Source of the DNA: Clostridia bacterium
GTDB lineage: Bacteria; Bacillota; Clostridia; Peptostreptococcales; Caminicellaceae
Assembly (NCBI GenBank): GCA_028278115.1
Contig: JANQEZ010000248.1
Coordinates: forward strand, 1 to 36,871
DNA length: 36,871 bases
Reading direction: 5' to 3'
Shown here: piece by piece, positions 1 to 9,013 of the stretch
Numbering within the stretch: the first letter of the stretch is position 1
How the letters are laid out: each line of letters opens with the position of its first letter
Program-made: the position numbers and the translations under genes
Notes under the pieces: model-generated
Told to the model about the DNA's origin: nothing
Seen by the model: the letters and a program-made list of their open reading frames with translations, nothing else
The model's database searches: none

Positions 1-189
1 ATGCTATGAACCTGTTTTTCTTATATTTTGTAGGTTAAAACAGATTCATAAAAATCACTCAAATGAAATATCAAAACCCCCTTAAGTATTGAAAAACTAT
101 AATTAATGATTTACTAGCACAACGAGTTAATTTATGTAACATTTTTAAATTTTACCTAACAACTGTGAATAAAATATTAAGAGGAGGAA

Positions 190-1560
190 GTGGTAAGCTT
201 GAATTCGGACAGTAAGAATATTATTTTATCAGAAAATATATGGAAAGTTATGGTTAAACTCTCATGGCCTGCGGTAGTTGCAATGGTATTATATGGATTA
301 AATACAGTTTTTGATGCAATATTTGTGGGGAAGTTTGTAGGAGAACAGGCATTAGCAGGTGTTTCCTTAGCATATCCACTTTCCCAGATTACATTGGGAG
401 TAGGGTCGTTAATCGGTACAGGTGCGGGATCGGCATTAAGTATTGCAATAGGTGCTAACGATGAAAATACCCAAAGGAGACTGCTTCCAAATGTAAACTA
501 TTTGTCACTTGTATTTTATGTATTTTACTTAGTTCTTGCCTTTGTTTTTGCAAATACATTAGTAAGAGTTATGGGGGGATTTGGAGAACCATTGGAGCTT
601 GGAACATCGTATTTTCAAATTACGGTAATAGGATCATTTTTCTGGATACATGGATTATCAGAAAATATGATTGTTCGTGCTGAAGGTAGAATGAAATCGG
701 CAGCATTTATAATGGCATTGGGTCTTATAGTTAATATCATAGCCAACTACGTATTAATTGTAATATTTAATATGGGTGTAGAAGGTGCTGCTTGGGGAAC
801 TAATTTAGGGATGTTTGTTTATACTATCTCAGGTCTGTATTATTTTGCTAAGGGAAAAGCATCCTTTAAAGCAGAGCCTTTTAAGATTAAGAGGGATAAA
901 GAAATAATTAAATCTATTTTCTCCATGGGTATGCCAGCATTTATTATGTCAATTATGGGTTTAATACAAGCAGTTGTTGTATTTAATGCTCTATCAAATT
1001 ATGGAACAACAACAGATTTAGCCTTTTATGGTGCAGCATTTAGAATATTTACCTTTACATTGACTCCTATATTTGGTCTTATGAGAGCTCTACAGCCGGT
1101 AGTTGGAATAAATTATGGTGCGGGAGAGTATCAAAGAGTAATAAAAAGTGTTAAAATCTTTGCTATTAGCAGTACATTATTGATGCTTCCAATTTGGCTG
1201 CCTATGATGATTTCACCACAACTGGTGTTAAATACAATGCTTCCTGACCGAGTGTTTGATCCACAAAGCTTGTTTAATTTTAGGGTTTATATAGGATTGC
1301 TTCCGGTTTTACCAGTTATATTTATGGCTTTGACATTTTTCCCTGCCATAGACAAGGGAAAGCCTGCTGCAATGGTTGGAATAGTGCGTCAAATAGTTTT
1401 CTATATTCCGGTTATGATTATTCTTCCAAGACTATTTGGAGTGCAATGGGTTTACCTTGGGTCTACAGGAATTGATATTCTTATAACGATTTGGATAGCT
1501 ATGCTTTTATTAAAAGAGTTTAGGATTCTTCGACAAAAGGAAAGAACTGTCATTGAATAG
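190..1560 (+). CDS. MATE family multidrug/metabolite efflux transporter (start may be TTG at 199)
   Basis: 456-aa polytopic ORF with MATE-like N-terminus (WPAVVAMVLYGLNTVFDAIFVGKFVGEQALAGVSLAYPL); GAGGAGG ribosome-binding site just upstream. Confidence 0.93.
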   Translation: MVSLNSDSKNIILSENIWKVMVKLSWPAVVAMVLYGLNTVFDAIFVGKFVGEQALAGVSLAYPLSQITLGVGSLIGTGAGSALSIAIGANDENTQRRLLPNVNYLSLVFYVFYLVLAFVFANTLVRVMGGFGEPLELGTSYFQITVIGSFFWIHGLSENMIVRAEGRMKSAAFIMALGLIVNIIANYVLIVIFNMGVEGAAWGTNLGMFVYTISGLYYFAKGKASFKAEPFKIKRDKEIIKSIFSMGMPAFIMSIMGLIQAVVVFNALSNYGTTTDLAFYGAAFRIFTFTLTPIFGLMRALQPVVGINYGAGEYQRVIKSVKIFAISSTLLMLPIWLPMMISPQLVLNTMLPDRVFDPQSLFNFRVYIGLLPVLPVIFMALTFFPAIDKGKPAAMVGIVRQIVFYIPVMIILPRLFGVQWVYLGSTGIDILITIWIAMLLLKEFRILRQKERTVIE

Positions 1561-1605
1561 GCTTTTAATATGAGAACATTATTATCAAAAGTGATGTAGA
1601 TATAT

Positions 1606-1662
1606 AAACTGGACCCACAGCTTAGACTCTTTTATAAGTGTCCTTACTTATGGGTCCAGTTT
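1606..1662. terminator. Bidirectional terminator between MATE gene and convergent minus-strand operon
   Basis: 12-bp perfect inverted repeat AAACTGGACCCA...TGGGTCCAGTTT. Confidence 0.8.
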
Positions 1663-1679
1663 ATTGTAAGACAATCACC

Positions 1680-1958
1680 TTATATTTTCACCAATAGTTT
1701 TTTGAAAATAATATAATTTCTAAGAAAAATCTTTACATTTTTATTGCTCTCATTAATTGTTTTTTCAAGATAAATGTTAATATCTTTGGCTGTATAAAGA
1801 TTAAATGCTTCGACTTCCATTGGTTTTCCCATCCGAACTGATGGTACACGAATAAAAGTACATCAGCTAGTTTTTTGAGGAAGGAGTATTACAGTAATTG
1901 AGCTGTCTTTACTCCTTTTATTTATGAACTCTACAGCCTTTTGGTCAATATTTATCAA
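1680..1958 (-). CDS. Candidate selenoprotein with in-frame UGA (Sec) at 1863..1865; resembles small CC/Se-motif (HesB-like) family
   Basis: Minus-strand reading with TTG start, AAAGGAG upstream: (M)INIDQKAVEFINKRSKDSSITVILLPQKTS[U]CTFIRVPSVRMGKPMEVEAFNLYTAKDINIYLEKTINESNKNVKIFLRNYIIFKKLLVKI*. Coding-like on both sides of one TGA; followed by Cys and a SECIS-like hairpin. Absent from ORF track because of the TGA. Confidence 0.75.
1829..1844 (-). promoter_or_regulatory. Candidate bacterial SECIS hairpin
   Basis: CCATC-AGTTCG-GATGG: 5-bp stem, 6-nt apical loop with G at loop position 2; loop begins 23 nt after the UGA at 1863..1865. Confidence 0.6.
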
Positions 1959-1972
1959 AACATCACACTCCT

Positions 1973-2854
1973 TTAGACATGATATGAAAATATTTTAGTG
2001 CATATTATAATTATAATACTTAAAGGTATTTTAATGAAATCAATATCACCATATAAATTTTCTAAATAATTGTCACCGCAATACTTTACAAGAAGTTCTA
2101 AATTAATAATGCCTTTATAGCCCTTGTCTGATAGCAGCTTGAGTTGCTTATCAAATTTAATATCACTATTTCTTAAAGAAATATGACTCTTATTTTTTTC
2201 TATGCTAAAGCCGTGAATATGGCAGTAGATTATATTTTCAAAAAATTCATCATGCATAGACATTTTTCCCGGGTAATAATTAACGGCATCGTGACAAATA
2301 TCCCAGCAAATACCCAGTTTAGAGTTTTTAAACTCATTTATGATATACATAATATCTTCTCTACAGCCTCCTACCACATCTTCATTCTTATTTAATGTTT
2401 CTAGAGCTAATTTTAAATCAATATTTTTCTTATCTAAAAAATTTAAAAGCCAATCATGAAAGCTAAGTGTATTGTAAAGGGCTTTATCTTTAGTTTCTTT
2501 TTCTGAAATGCTTGCCCCGTGGAGAGTGAGGATTGAAGGTCTGCAGGTGATATTTTGAATGTCGGATATTATTGAAATCAAAGCCTCGTATTTAGACTTA
2601 ACTTCATTGGGATATTCTTTAAAGTTCATAATTTCATATAGGAAATTATCTGCAAAATATGGTACATGATAGTTAATTTCTATACCTAGTTCATTAGAAA
2701 GCCTTGCTATGTCAAGATAGACATTTTTAGCCATAATACTTTCATCGGGACTAACTTCGATACTTGAAATACCCATTTCCCTTGTTTTTGCTAACAGCTC
2801 GGCAGCCGGTAATACATCTAAAATCTTTTCATCTAAAGTGTACCCTATTTTCAT
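1973..2854 (-). CDS. Sugar phosphate isomerase/epimerase-like TIM-barrel protein (C-terminus possibly frameshifted)
   Basis: 293-aa ORF with xylose-isomerase-like TIM-barrel motifs (LTLHGAS, LALETLNKNED, GICWDICHDA, IIYCHIHGF, GIINLELL). Ends 14 nt upstream of the candidate selenoprotein. Confidence 0.8.
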   Translation of the reverse strand: MKIGYTLDEKILDVLPAAELLAKTREMGISSIEVSPDESIMAKNVYLDIARLSNELGIEINYHVPYFADNFLYEIMNFKEYPNEVKSKYEALISIISDIQNITCRPSILTLHGASISEKETKDKALYNTLSFHDWLLNFLDKKNIDLKLALETLNKNEDVVGGCREDIMYIINEFKNSKLGICWDICHDAVNYYPGKMSMHDEFFENIIYCHIHGFSIEKNKSHISLRNSDIKFDKQLKLLSDKGYKGIINLELLVKYCGDNYLENLYGDIDFIKIPLSIIIIICTKIFSYHV

Positions 2855-3105
2855 AATAGCCTCCTTACATAAATAATGATATGGGATTGCTAAGGTAATT
2901 TATTAACAGAACTGTAACTACCTGTGATTTGCTTAAATTTTTCCAATAGCTTAATTTTAAAAATATTCTCTTTTTATGCTGATAGTTCCTGCCTATATTA
3001 GTATTTATTATTTTTATATGCTTATCACAGCTAATTTATATTTGACTTTTCTTGATTTTGAAATGTATAATCGAAGAAGAAAAAGCTATAAAAGGAGCGG
3101 TTATT

Positions 3106-3693
3106 TTGATTTTGATGATAGATAATTATGATTCCTTTACCTATAATCTAGTTCAATACCTAGAAGCCTTGAAGGAGGATGTCTTAGTATATAGAAACGA
3201 CGAAATAGGTCTAGAAGATATAGAAGAGTTAAAGCCCGATATGATTGTTTTATCACCGGGACCGTGTACGCCAAATGAATCGGGAGTATGTATAGATATA
3301 GTAAAGGAGTTTAAGGGAAGGTTTCCCATACTTGGTATTTGCTTAGGACATCAAACCATAGGGCAGGTATTTGGAGGCGAGGTTATAAAGGCCCTTGAGC
3401 CAGTACATGGAAAGGTTCATTCTATAAATCATATAAATGAAGGTGTGTTTGAGGGCCTCAAAAATCCAATTAAGGTTACAAGATATCATTCTTTAGTTTT
3501 AAGAAAAGAGACTTTGCCCCAGTGTTTTGAGATAACAGCGGAAACTGAGGAGAGGGAAATAATGGGTATAAGGCATAAGGATTACTTGATTGAAGGTGTT
3601 CAGTTTCACCCAGAGGCAATACTTACTGAAATGGGAATGGAGCTTTTGGAGAACTTCTTGAAAAGTGCAAAAAAGTTTAAGGTTAGCAGGTGA
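3106..3693 (+). CDS. pabA: Aminodeoxychorismate/anthranilate synthase component II (glutamine amidotransferase)
   Basis: MILMIDNYDSFTYNLVQYL, GICLGHQTIGQVFGG, GVQFHPEA; AAAGGAG upstream supports TTG at 3106 (tracked ORF starts at 3052). Confidence 0.93.
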   Translation: MILMIDNYDSFTYNLVQYLEALKEDVLVYRNDEIGLEDIEELKPDMIVLSPGPCTPNESGVCIDIVKEFKGRFPILGICLGHQTIGQVFGGEVIKALEPVHGKVHSINHINEGVFEGLKNPIKVTRYHSLVLRKETLPQCFEITAETEEREIMGIRHKDYLIEGVQFHPEAILTEMGMELLENFLKSAKKFKVSR

Positions 3694-3697
3694 CCAG

Positions 3698-5080
3698 ATG
3701 GAAAATAGAGTACTGATTGAAGAAATTAAAACACAGCTTAATAGCTTTGAAATATATTCTTTATTTAAAAATCATGAATACAGCTTTTTTCTAGATAGTG
3801 GAATGGATTATGAAAAGCTGGGAAAGTATTCATTCATAGGCTTTGACCCCTTTATTGTATTTAAATCTAAAAATGAGGATATTGAAATAATTCAAAATGG
3901 TGAAAGAGAAAGTGTTAAGGGAAATCCATTTTTAAAGCTGAAGGAACTATTAAGTGTGTATGATATGGATTATAAGTCTGAGCTTCCCTTTGTTGGTGGG
4001 GCAGTAGGCTACTTTGGATATGATTTATGTCATCATATAGAGAAGCTTGCAAGAACAGCAGTGGATGATGTTGATATACCTGATATGTTTTTAGGATTTT
4101 ATGATGGGGTCATAATAATTGACCATAGATTAAATAAAGTATTTGCAGCTTCACTAGGTATAAAGGGTAAGCCGAAAGAAATAGTGGATTTAATAATTCA
4201 GAGGATTAGAGATGGAGAAGATAGAAAAATTAAAATTAATCTTGCTTACAAAGAAGATAAGACCGGGTTCAAATCAAATTTTACTAAAGACGAATATATA
4301 AAGGCCCTTGAAGGATTAAAGAACTATATAAAAGAAGGGGATATCTATCAAGCAAATTTAACCCAGAGATTTACATGTGAGCTGGATACGACTCCCTATG
4401 AAATATATGGAAAGCTGAGGATTATTAACCCAGCTCCCTTTGCAAGCTTTATAGATTTTGGGGAGGGACAAATAGTAAGCAGCTCCCCGGAAAGGTTTAT
4501 CAAAATCACCGATAGAATTATAGAAACTAGACCTATTAAAGGGACAAGACCCAGAGGAAATACTCCAGATGAGGATAAAAGAAATAGAGAAGAACTGTTA
4601 TCAAGTGAAAAGGATAAGGCAGAGCTTCTGATGATAGTAGACCTTGAAAGAAATGATTTAGGAAGGGTATCAAAGACGGGAACGGTTAAGGTAACAGAGC
4701 TTTTCCATTTGGAAGAATACGCTACAGTATATCATTTGGTTTCTACTGTAATTGGAGAGATGAAGGAAAATCATGATATAGTTGATGTTATCACAGCCAC
4801 CTTTCCCGGTGGTTCAATTACGGGAGCTCCTAAAATCAGAGCAATGGAAATCATAGATGAGCTAGAGCCCACCCAGAGAAATATATATACGGGTTCAATC
4901 GGATATATAGGCTTTAATGGAGATGCTGACCTTAACATAGTTATAAGGACCATAGTATGTAAAGATAATAGAGCATATTTCCAAGTAGGAGGCGGAATAG
5001 TCTGGGACTCTGACCCAGAGATGGAGTATGAGGAAACATTTCATAAAGCCAGGGCGTTGATGAAGGCATTAAATAGCTGA
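3698..5080 (+). CDS. pabB: Aminodeoxychorismate synthase component I
   Basis: Chorismate-binding motifs YQANLTQRF, SSSPERFI, ETRPIKGTRPRG, GGSITGAPKIRAMEIIDELEP, GGGIVWDSDPEMEYEE. Tracked ORF starts at 3665; internal Met at 3698 likely. Confidence 0.93.
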   Translation: MENRVLIEEIKTQLNSFEIYSLFKNHEYSFFLDSGMDYEKLGKYSFIGFDPFIVFKSKNEDIEIIQNGERESVKGNPFLKLKELLSVYDMDYKSELPFVGGAVGYFGYDLCHHIEKLARTAVDDVDIPDMFLGFYDGVIIIDHRLNKVFAASLGIKGKPKEIVDLIIQRIRDGEDRKIKINLAYKEDKTGFKSNFTKDEYIKALEGLKNYIKEGDIYQANLTQRFTCELDTTPYEIYGKLRIINPAPFASFIDFGEGQIVSSSPERFIKITDRIIETRPIKGTRPRGNTPDEDKRNREELLSSEKDKAELLMIVDLERNDLGRVSKTGTVKVTELFHLEEYATVYHLVSTVIGEMKENHDIVDVITATFPGGSITGAPKIRAMEIIDELEPTQRNIYTGSIGYIGFNGDADLNIVIRTIVCKDNRAYFQVGGGIVWDSDPEMEYEETFHKARALMKALNS

Positions 5081-5180
5081 AAAATCTTCAATAAGACCTT
5101 TAAGATTTTTTAGAATAACCATATACTAAGCCAATTTTAAATATTAGGGAATGCTTTAGATAAAAAGAGGTGTGAGTCAT

Positions 5181-5756
5181 ATGAGTCTTAAGGCAAAGCT
5201 TAGAAAAAGTCTATTAATCCAGAGGAGTTTAATGGATAAGCAGGAGGTTGAAAGCCTAAGCCAAGGAATTATGGAAAAGCTCGTTAAAGTAAAACCATTT
5301 CTAGAAAGCAAAGTTGTAATGATCTATTTGAGCTTCAAAAATGAAGTAGCTACAGATAAGATTATCAATTGGTGCTTTAAACAGGGGAAGGAAGTAGTAG
5401 TACCCTATTGCATAGTGGATACTAAAGAAATAATTCCATGTAAATTGGACCCTGAAAGGAAGAATCTTATAAAAAACAAATATGGCATATGGGAACCCAG
5501 TAAGGATTCTAGGAGTCCAGTAGATATAGAAGAAATAGATACCATAATCATACCTGGAGTAGGCTTCGATAAGAACTGTAATAGACTGGGCTTTGGCGGT
5601 GGATACTATGATAGATTTTTAGTAAAAAGAAAGAAGGAAGCATTGGCCATAGCAATTTGCTATGAAAATCAAATCGTAGAAGCAGTCCCCACAGATAGCT
5701 ATGATATACCAATGGACATTATTGTAACAGAAGAAAGTTTATTTTACCGAAAATAA
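5181..5756 (+). CDS. 5-formyltetrahydrofolate cyclo-ligase
   Basis: LRKSLLIQRSLMD and IIPGVGFDKNCNRLGFGGGYYDRFL motifs. Start 5181 or GTG 5172. Confidence 0.92.
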   Translation: MSLKAKLRKSLLIQRSLMDKQEVESLSQGIMEKLVKVKPFLESKVVMIYLSFKNEVATDKIINWCFKQGKEVVVPYCIVDTKEIIPCKLDPERKNLIKNKYGIWEPSKDSRSPVDIEEIDTIIIPGVGFDKNCNRLGFGGGYYDRFLVKRKKEALAIAICYENQIVEAVPTDSYDIPMDIIVTEESLFYRK

Positions 5757-5849
5757 ATTTAATGCTTAAAAGCGTTTATCTTTATATTCTATTCTGCCAG
5801 CTTAGTATTTTATCATTTAAATAGATTTGTTTAAACCATAAGACTATAG

Positions 5850-5990
5850 TATAGATATGTGACCCTAAAATTTTACTTTCAATGTTTTTGCTGTTAGCTG
5901 TCAGCCGTTAGCTATTAGCCAAATAGGCATTTTATTTTTGGCTTACGAAATATTTCAAAAAAGGTTAAGTTTCTAAGTCACACATCTATA
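5850..5990. repeat. MITE-like 141-bp non-coding element with 14-bp terminal inverted repeats
   Basis: Left end TATAGATATGTGAC (5850-5863); right end GTCACACATCTATA (5977-5990), reverse complement TATAGATGTGTGAC, one mismatch; no coding content. Confidence 0.55.
5887..5921. repeat. Degenerate heptanucleotide tandem repeat (~5 units)
   Basis: TTTGCTG TTAGCTG TCAGCCG TTAGCTA TTAGCCA read consecutively. Confidence 0.75.
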
Positions 5991-6007
5991 AAATTGGAAG
6001 TGTTAAT

Positions 6008-6820
6008 ATGTATGTATCCTTAAATGGCAAAATCATGGAAGCAAATGAAGCGAAGGTTTCCCCCCTTAGCCAAGGATTCCTATATGGATATGGGCTTTTT
6101 GAAACCATAAAGGCTATAAATGGGAAGCTATACTTTTTTAAAGAGCACATGAAAAGGATGAGGGAAGGCTCAGGTGTATTAAATTTTGAATTTGTTTACG
6201 ATGAAGATTTAGTATACAAAAACTGCATGGAGTTATTGGAAAAGAATGAGTTAAGGGACGGTGCTGTCCGATTATCCTATTCAAAGGATAATAATAGATA
6301 TATACTCTTTATCAATACAAGGGAAAATGTTTATACCGAAGAAAGCTATGACAATGGGTTTGAATTATGCTTTGCCCATATTAAGCGAAACCCCCATTCT
6401 TCAACTGTTTACCTCAAGTCAAATAATTACCTGGAGAGCATATTAGAAAGACAAAGGGCAAAGGCTAAGGGCTTTGATGAGGCGATTTTTTTTAATATTT
6501 ATGATAATCTATGTGAAGGCACAATATCAAATATCTTCTTTATTAAAGATGAAAAAATTTTCACACCAGATATTAAATGTGGAATTTTATCTGGTATTAT
6601 TAGAAACAAAGCTATTGAGATAATAAAAGCTTTGAATTTAAAGGTGAATATAGGTGAATATAAAAGGGAGAATATAATTACCTCCGATGAAATATTCATA
6701 ACCAATTCATTGATGGATATCATGCCTGTAAGCAGATTAGAGGAGAAAAAGCTCAATATTGAAAATAATTATATAACAAGGACTTTGATGAAGGAGATAA
6801 AGAAGATATATAATGGATAA
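6008..6820 (+). CDS. pabC: Aminodeoxychorismate lyase, class IV aminotransferase
   Basis: SQGFLYGYGLFETIKAINGKLYFFKEHMKRM, KSNNYLESILERQRAKAKGFDEAIFFN, EGTISNIFFI; inside folate/pABA cluster. Confidence 0.9.
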   Translation: MYVSLNGKIMEANEAKVSPLSQGFLYGYGLFETIKAINGKLYFFKEHMKRMREGSGVLNFEFVYDEDLVYKNCMELLEKNELRDGAVRLSYSKDNNRYILFINTRENVYTEESYDNGFELCFAHIKRNPHSSTVYLKSNNYLESILERQRAKAKGFDEAIFFNIYDNLCEGTISNIFFIKDEKIFTPDIKCGILSGIIRNKAIEIIKALNLKVNIGEYKRENIITSDEIFITNSLMDIMPVSRLEEKKLNIENNYITRTLMKEIKKIYNG

Positions 6821-7529
6821 AAGAAAAGTTTATTATAAGAGGATACAAGAGATTATTAAAAGTGAAAAAGCTCTCAGCATACTTTTAATAGGCGAAGGAG
6901 CAAAAGTAGAAGAAAAGGATTTTAATACATTAAAGGATATAGACCTTTTTGTCATAACCGATGAAAATCATGGGTTTCAAAGGGAAATAACAGAGATAGA
7001 GGGCGTATTATTTGACATATCCTATATGCCTGTTAATCTACTGAGAAGGTCTTTAAATGATGCTCTGGGCTTTATAATAAATTCACTACAGAGATATAGG
7101 GTAGTCTATAATAAACTAGAAGATTTAGAGGAGCTTTTATATAGGATTAAATCCATATATGTAAAAGGGCCGAAAAACCTAAAGGCTAGTGAGGTGGAGT
7201 ATATAAGGTTCAAGCTTTATCAGGACTATGAAGATATACTCCATAGAAAGGAAGATACACAAAATTCATTATTTCTTATAAATAATCTTTTTCATGGCAT
7301 ATTGATTTCATACTTTAAGCTGAAACATGTATGGGTACCTAAAGATAAAAAAATAATAAATAATATACAAAATATCGACAAAATCCTATATAATTTGTGT
7401 ATGGACTTTAGTGATGAAAATAATTTCAATCAGAAGCTAATAAAGCTTTATGAAATATTGGATTACGTGCTCAGACCCTACGGGGGAGTACTTAAATTTT
7501 GGAAAAGAGGAAGGTTTCCTTTAGTATAA
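6813..7529 (+). CDS. Nucleotidyltransferase-like protein of unknown function, coupled to pabC
   Basis: Overlaps pabC stop by 8 nt; N-terminal LLIGEGA...DIDLFVI and VLFDISYM resemble minimal NTase-fold metal-binding motifs followed by a helical region. Confidence 0.6.
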   Translation: MDKRKVYYKRIQEIIKSEKALSILLIGEGAKVEEKDFNTLKDIDLFVITDENHGFQREITEIEGVLFDISYMPVNLLRRSLNDALGFIINSLQRYRVVYNKLEDLEELLYRIKSIYVKGPKNLKASEVEYIRFKLYQDYEDILHRKEDTQNSLFLINNLFHGILISYFKLKHVWVPKDKKIINNIQNIDKILYNLCMDFSDENNFNQKLIKLYEILDYVLRPYGGVLKFWKRGRFPLV

Positions 7530-7549
7530 AAGAAGAAAGAGGGAGAATA

Positions 7550-8116
7550 ATGGACAAGCCGAGAATCGAAAAGGCAGTAAGAGAAATATTAGAGGCCATA
7601 GGTGAAGACCCAGATAGAGAGGGACTACAGGATACTCCAAGAAGAATCGCAAAGATGTATGAAGAAATATTTGCAGGGCTTAAAGAAGACCCCGGTAAGC
7701 ATTTAGAGATATATTTTCAAGATGAAAAACATGAAGAATTGGTGCTAGTAAAGGACATACCCTTTTATTCCATGTGTGAACATCATTTTGCACCATTTTT
7801 TGGCACAGCACATGTAGGCTATCTGCCTAAAAATGGAAAATTAACGGGACTTAGTAAGCTGGCTAGAGTGGTAGACACCGTTGCCAAAAGACCACAGCTT
7901 CAAGAAAGGTTGACTGCAACAATAGCAGAAACCTTGATGAATAAGCTTGATCCTCATGGTGTAATAGTAGTTGTTGAGGCAGAACATATGTGTATGACCA
8001 TGAGGGGGGTTAAAAAATCTGGGTCAAAAACAGTAACGTCTGTCGTGAGGGGATTATTCAATAAAGATGCTAAAGCACGGGCTGAAGCAATGTCTTTGAT
8101 TAATTTTAGAAGATAG
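7550..8116 (+). CDS. folE: GTP cyclohydrolase I
   Basis: [83 protein letters not shown] 7550 after GGGAG (tracked ORF 7499). Confidence 0.96.
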   Translation: MDKPRIEKAVREILEAIGEDPDREGLQDTPRRIAKMYEEIFAGLKEDPGKHLEIYFQDEKHEELVLVKDIPFYSMCEHHFAPFFGTAHVGYLPKNGKLTGLSKLARVVDTVAKRPQLQERLTATIAETLMNKLDPHGVIVVVEAEHMCMTMRGVKKSGSKTVTSVVRGLFNKDAKARAEAMSLINFRR

Positions 8117-8160
8117 GATATTAGTGTAATACAGCTTAGGCTATTAATGGGGGAAAGCCA

Positions 8161-9012
8161 ATGAGAAATGTAAGCTATAAATTTCATAGAAAAATAAATA
8201 TTAGATGTGGGAATAAGGATTTTAGCTTTGGTAGTAGAACCTATGTAATGGGTATATTAAATGTAACTCCAGATTCATTTTCCGATGGAGGGGAATTTGT
8301 TGATGTTGATTCTGCTATAAAGCATGCTGAGGAAATGATTAAAGAGGGCGTAGATATAATAGATATTGGCGGCGAATCAACTAGACCAGGGGCCAAGGAA
8401 GTAGGTTCAGAGGATGAGCTGAGAAGGGTTTTACCAGTTGTTAAGAGACTTGCGGCTAAGACCGACATTCCCATATCAGTTGATACCTATAAGGCTTCAG
8501 TGGCTGAGAAGGTCCTTGAAGGGGGAGCCCATATCATAAATGATGTATGGGGATTACAAAGAGATCCAGATATAGCATCGGTGGTTTCAAGGTATGGTGC
8601 TCCAGTTATAATTATGCACAACCAAAAAGGAACAGATTACTCTAGGGATATTATGGAGTCAATATGCGACTTCTTTAGAGTATCTATAGAAGCTGGTTTA
8701 AAAGCTGGTATTAAGAAGGAAAATATAATACTCGACCCCGGTATAGGCTTTGGAAAAACCCCAGAGCAGAATATGGTGGTTATGTCGAGATTAGGTGAGC
8801 TAAATGACTTGGGATATCCTATTTTACTTGGGACTTCAAGAAAATCAATGATTGGAAAGATTCTTGATTTACCTCCAAAAGAAAGGATTGAAGGAACTGT
8901 TGCCACAACCGTAATGGGAATAATGCAGGGTGTAGATATAGTAAGGGTACATGATATAAAGGAAAATCTAAGGGCTGCTAAGGTAGCTGATGCCATTGTA
9001 AGGAGCTTGTAA
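8161..9012 (+). CDS. folP: Dihydropteroate synthase
   Basis: MGILNVTPDSFSDGGEF, DIGGESTRPGA, ILDPGIGFGKT. Confidence 0.97.
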   Translation: MRNVSYKFHRKINIRCGNKDFSFGSRTYVMGILNVTPDSFSDGGEFVDVDSAIKHAEEMIKEGVDIIDIGGESTRPGAKEVGSEDELRRVLPVVKRLAAKTDIPISVDTYKASVAEKVLEGGAHIINDVWGLQRDPDIASVVSRYGAPVIIMHNQKGTDYSRDIMESICDFFRVSIEAGLKAGIKKENIILDPGIGFGKTPEQNMVVMSRLGELNDLGYPILLGTSRKSMIGKILDLPPKERIEGTVATTVMGIMQGVDIVRVHDIKENLRAAKVADAIVRSL

Positions 9013-9013
9013 A

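Noticed and set aside
1863-1865. Simple nonsense mutation (pseudogene) explanation for the TGA in the small minus-strand gene
   Set aside because: Not excluded, but less likely: coding continues intact for 60 codons, the next codon is Cys, and a SECIS-like hairpin has correct spacing.
2880-3105. Possible THF riboswitch before pabA
   Set aside because: No recognisable conserved core or supporting helices in the leader.
4771-4953. Antisense ORFs inside pabB and other strong coding genes (also 8241..8474, 8637..8996, 24176..24412, 34652..34996)
   Set aside because: Opposite-strand shadows of well-supported genes with no independent translation signals.
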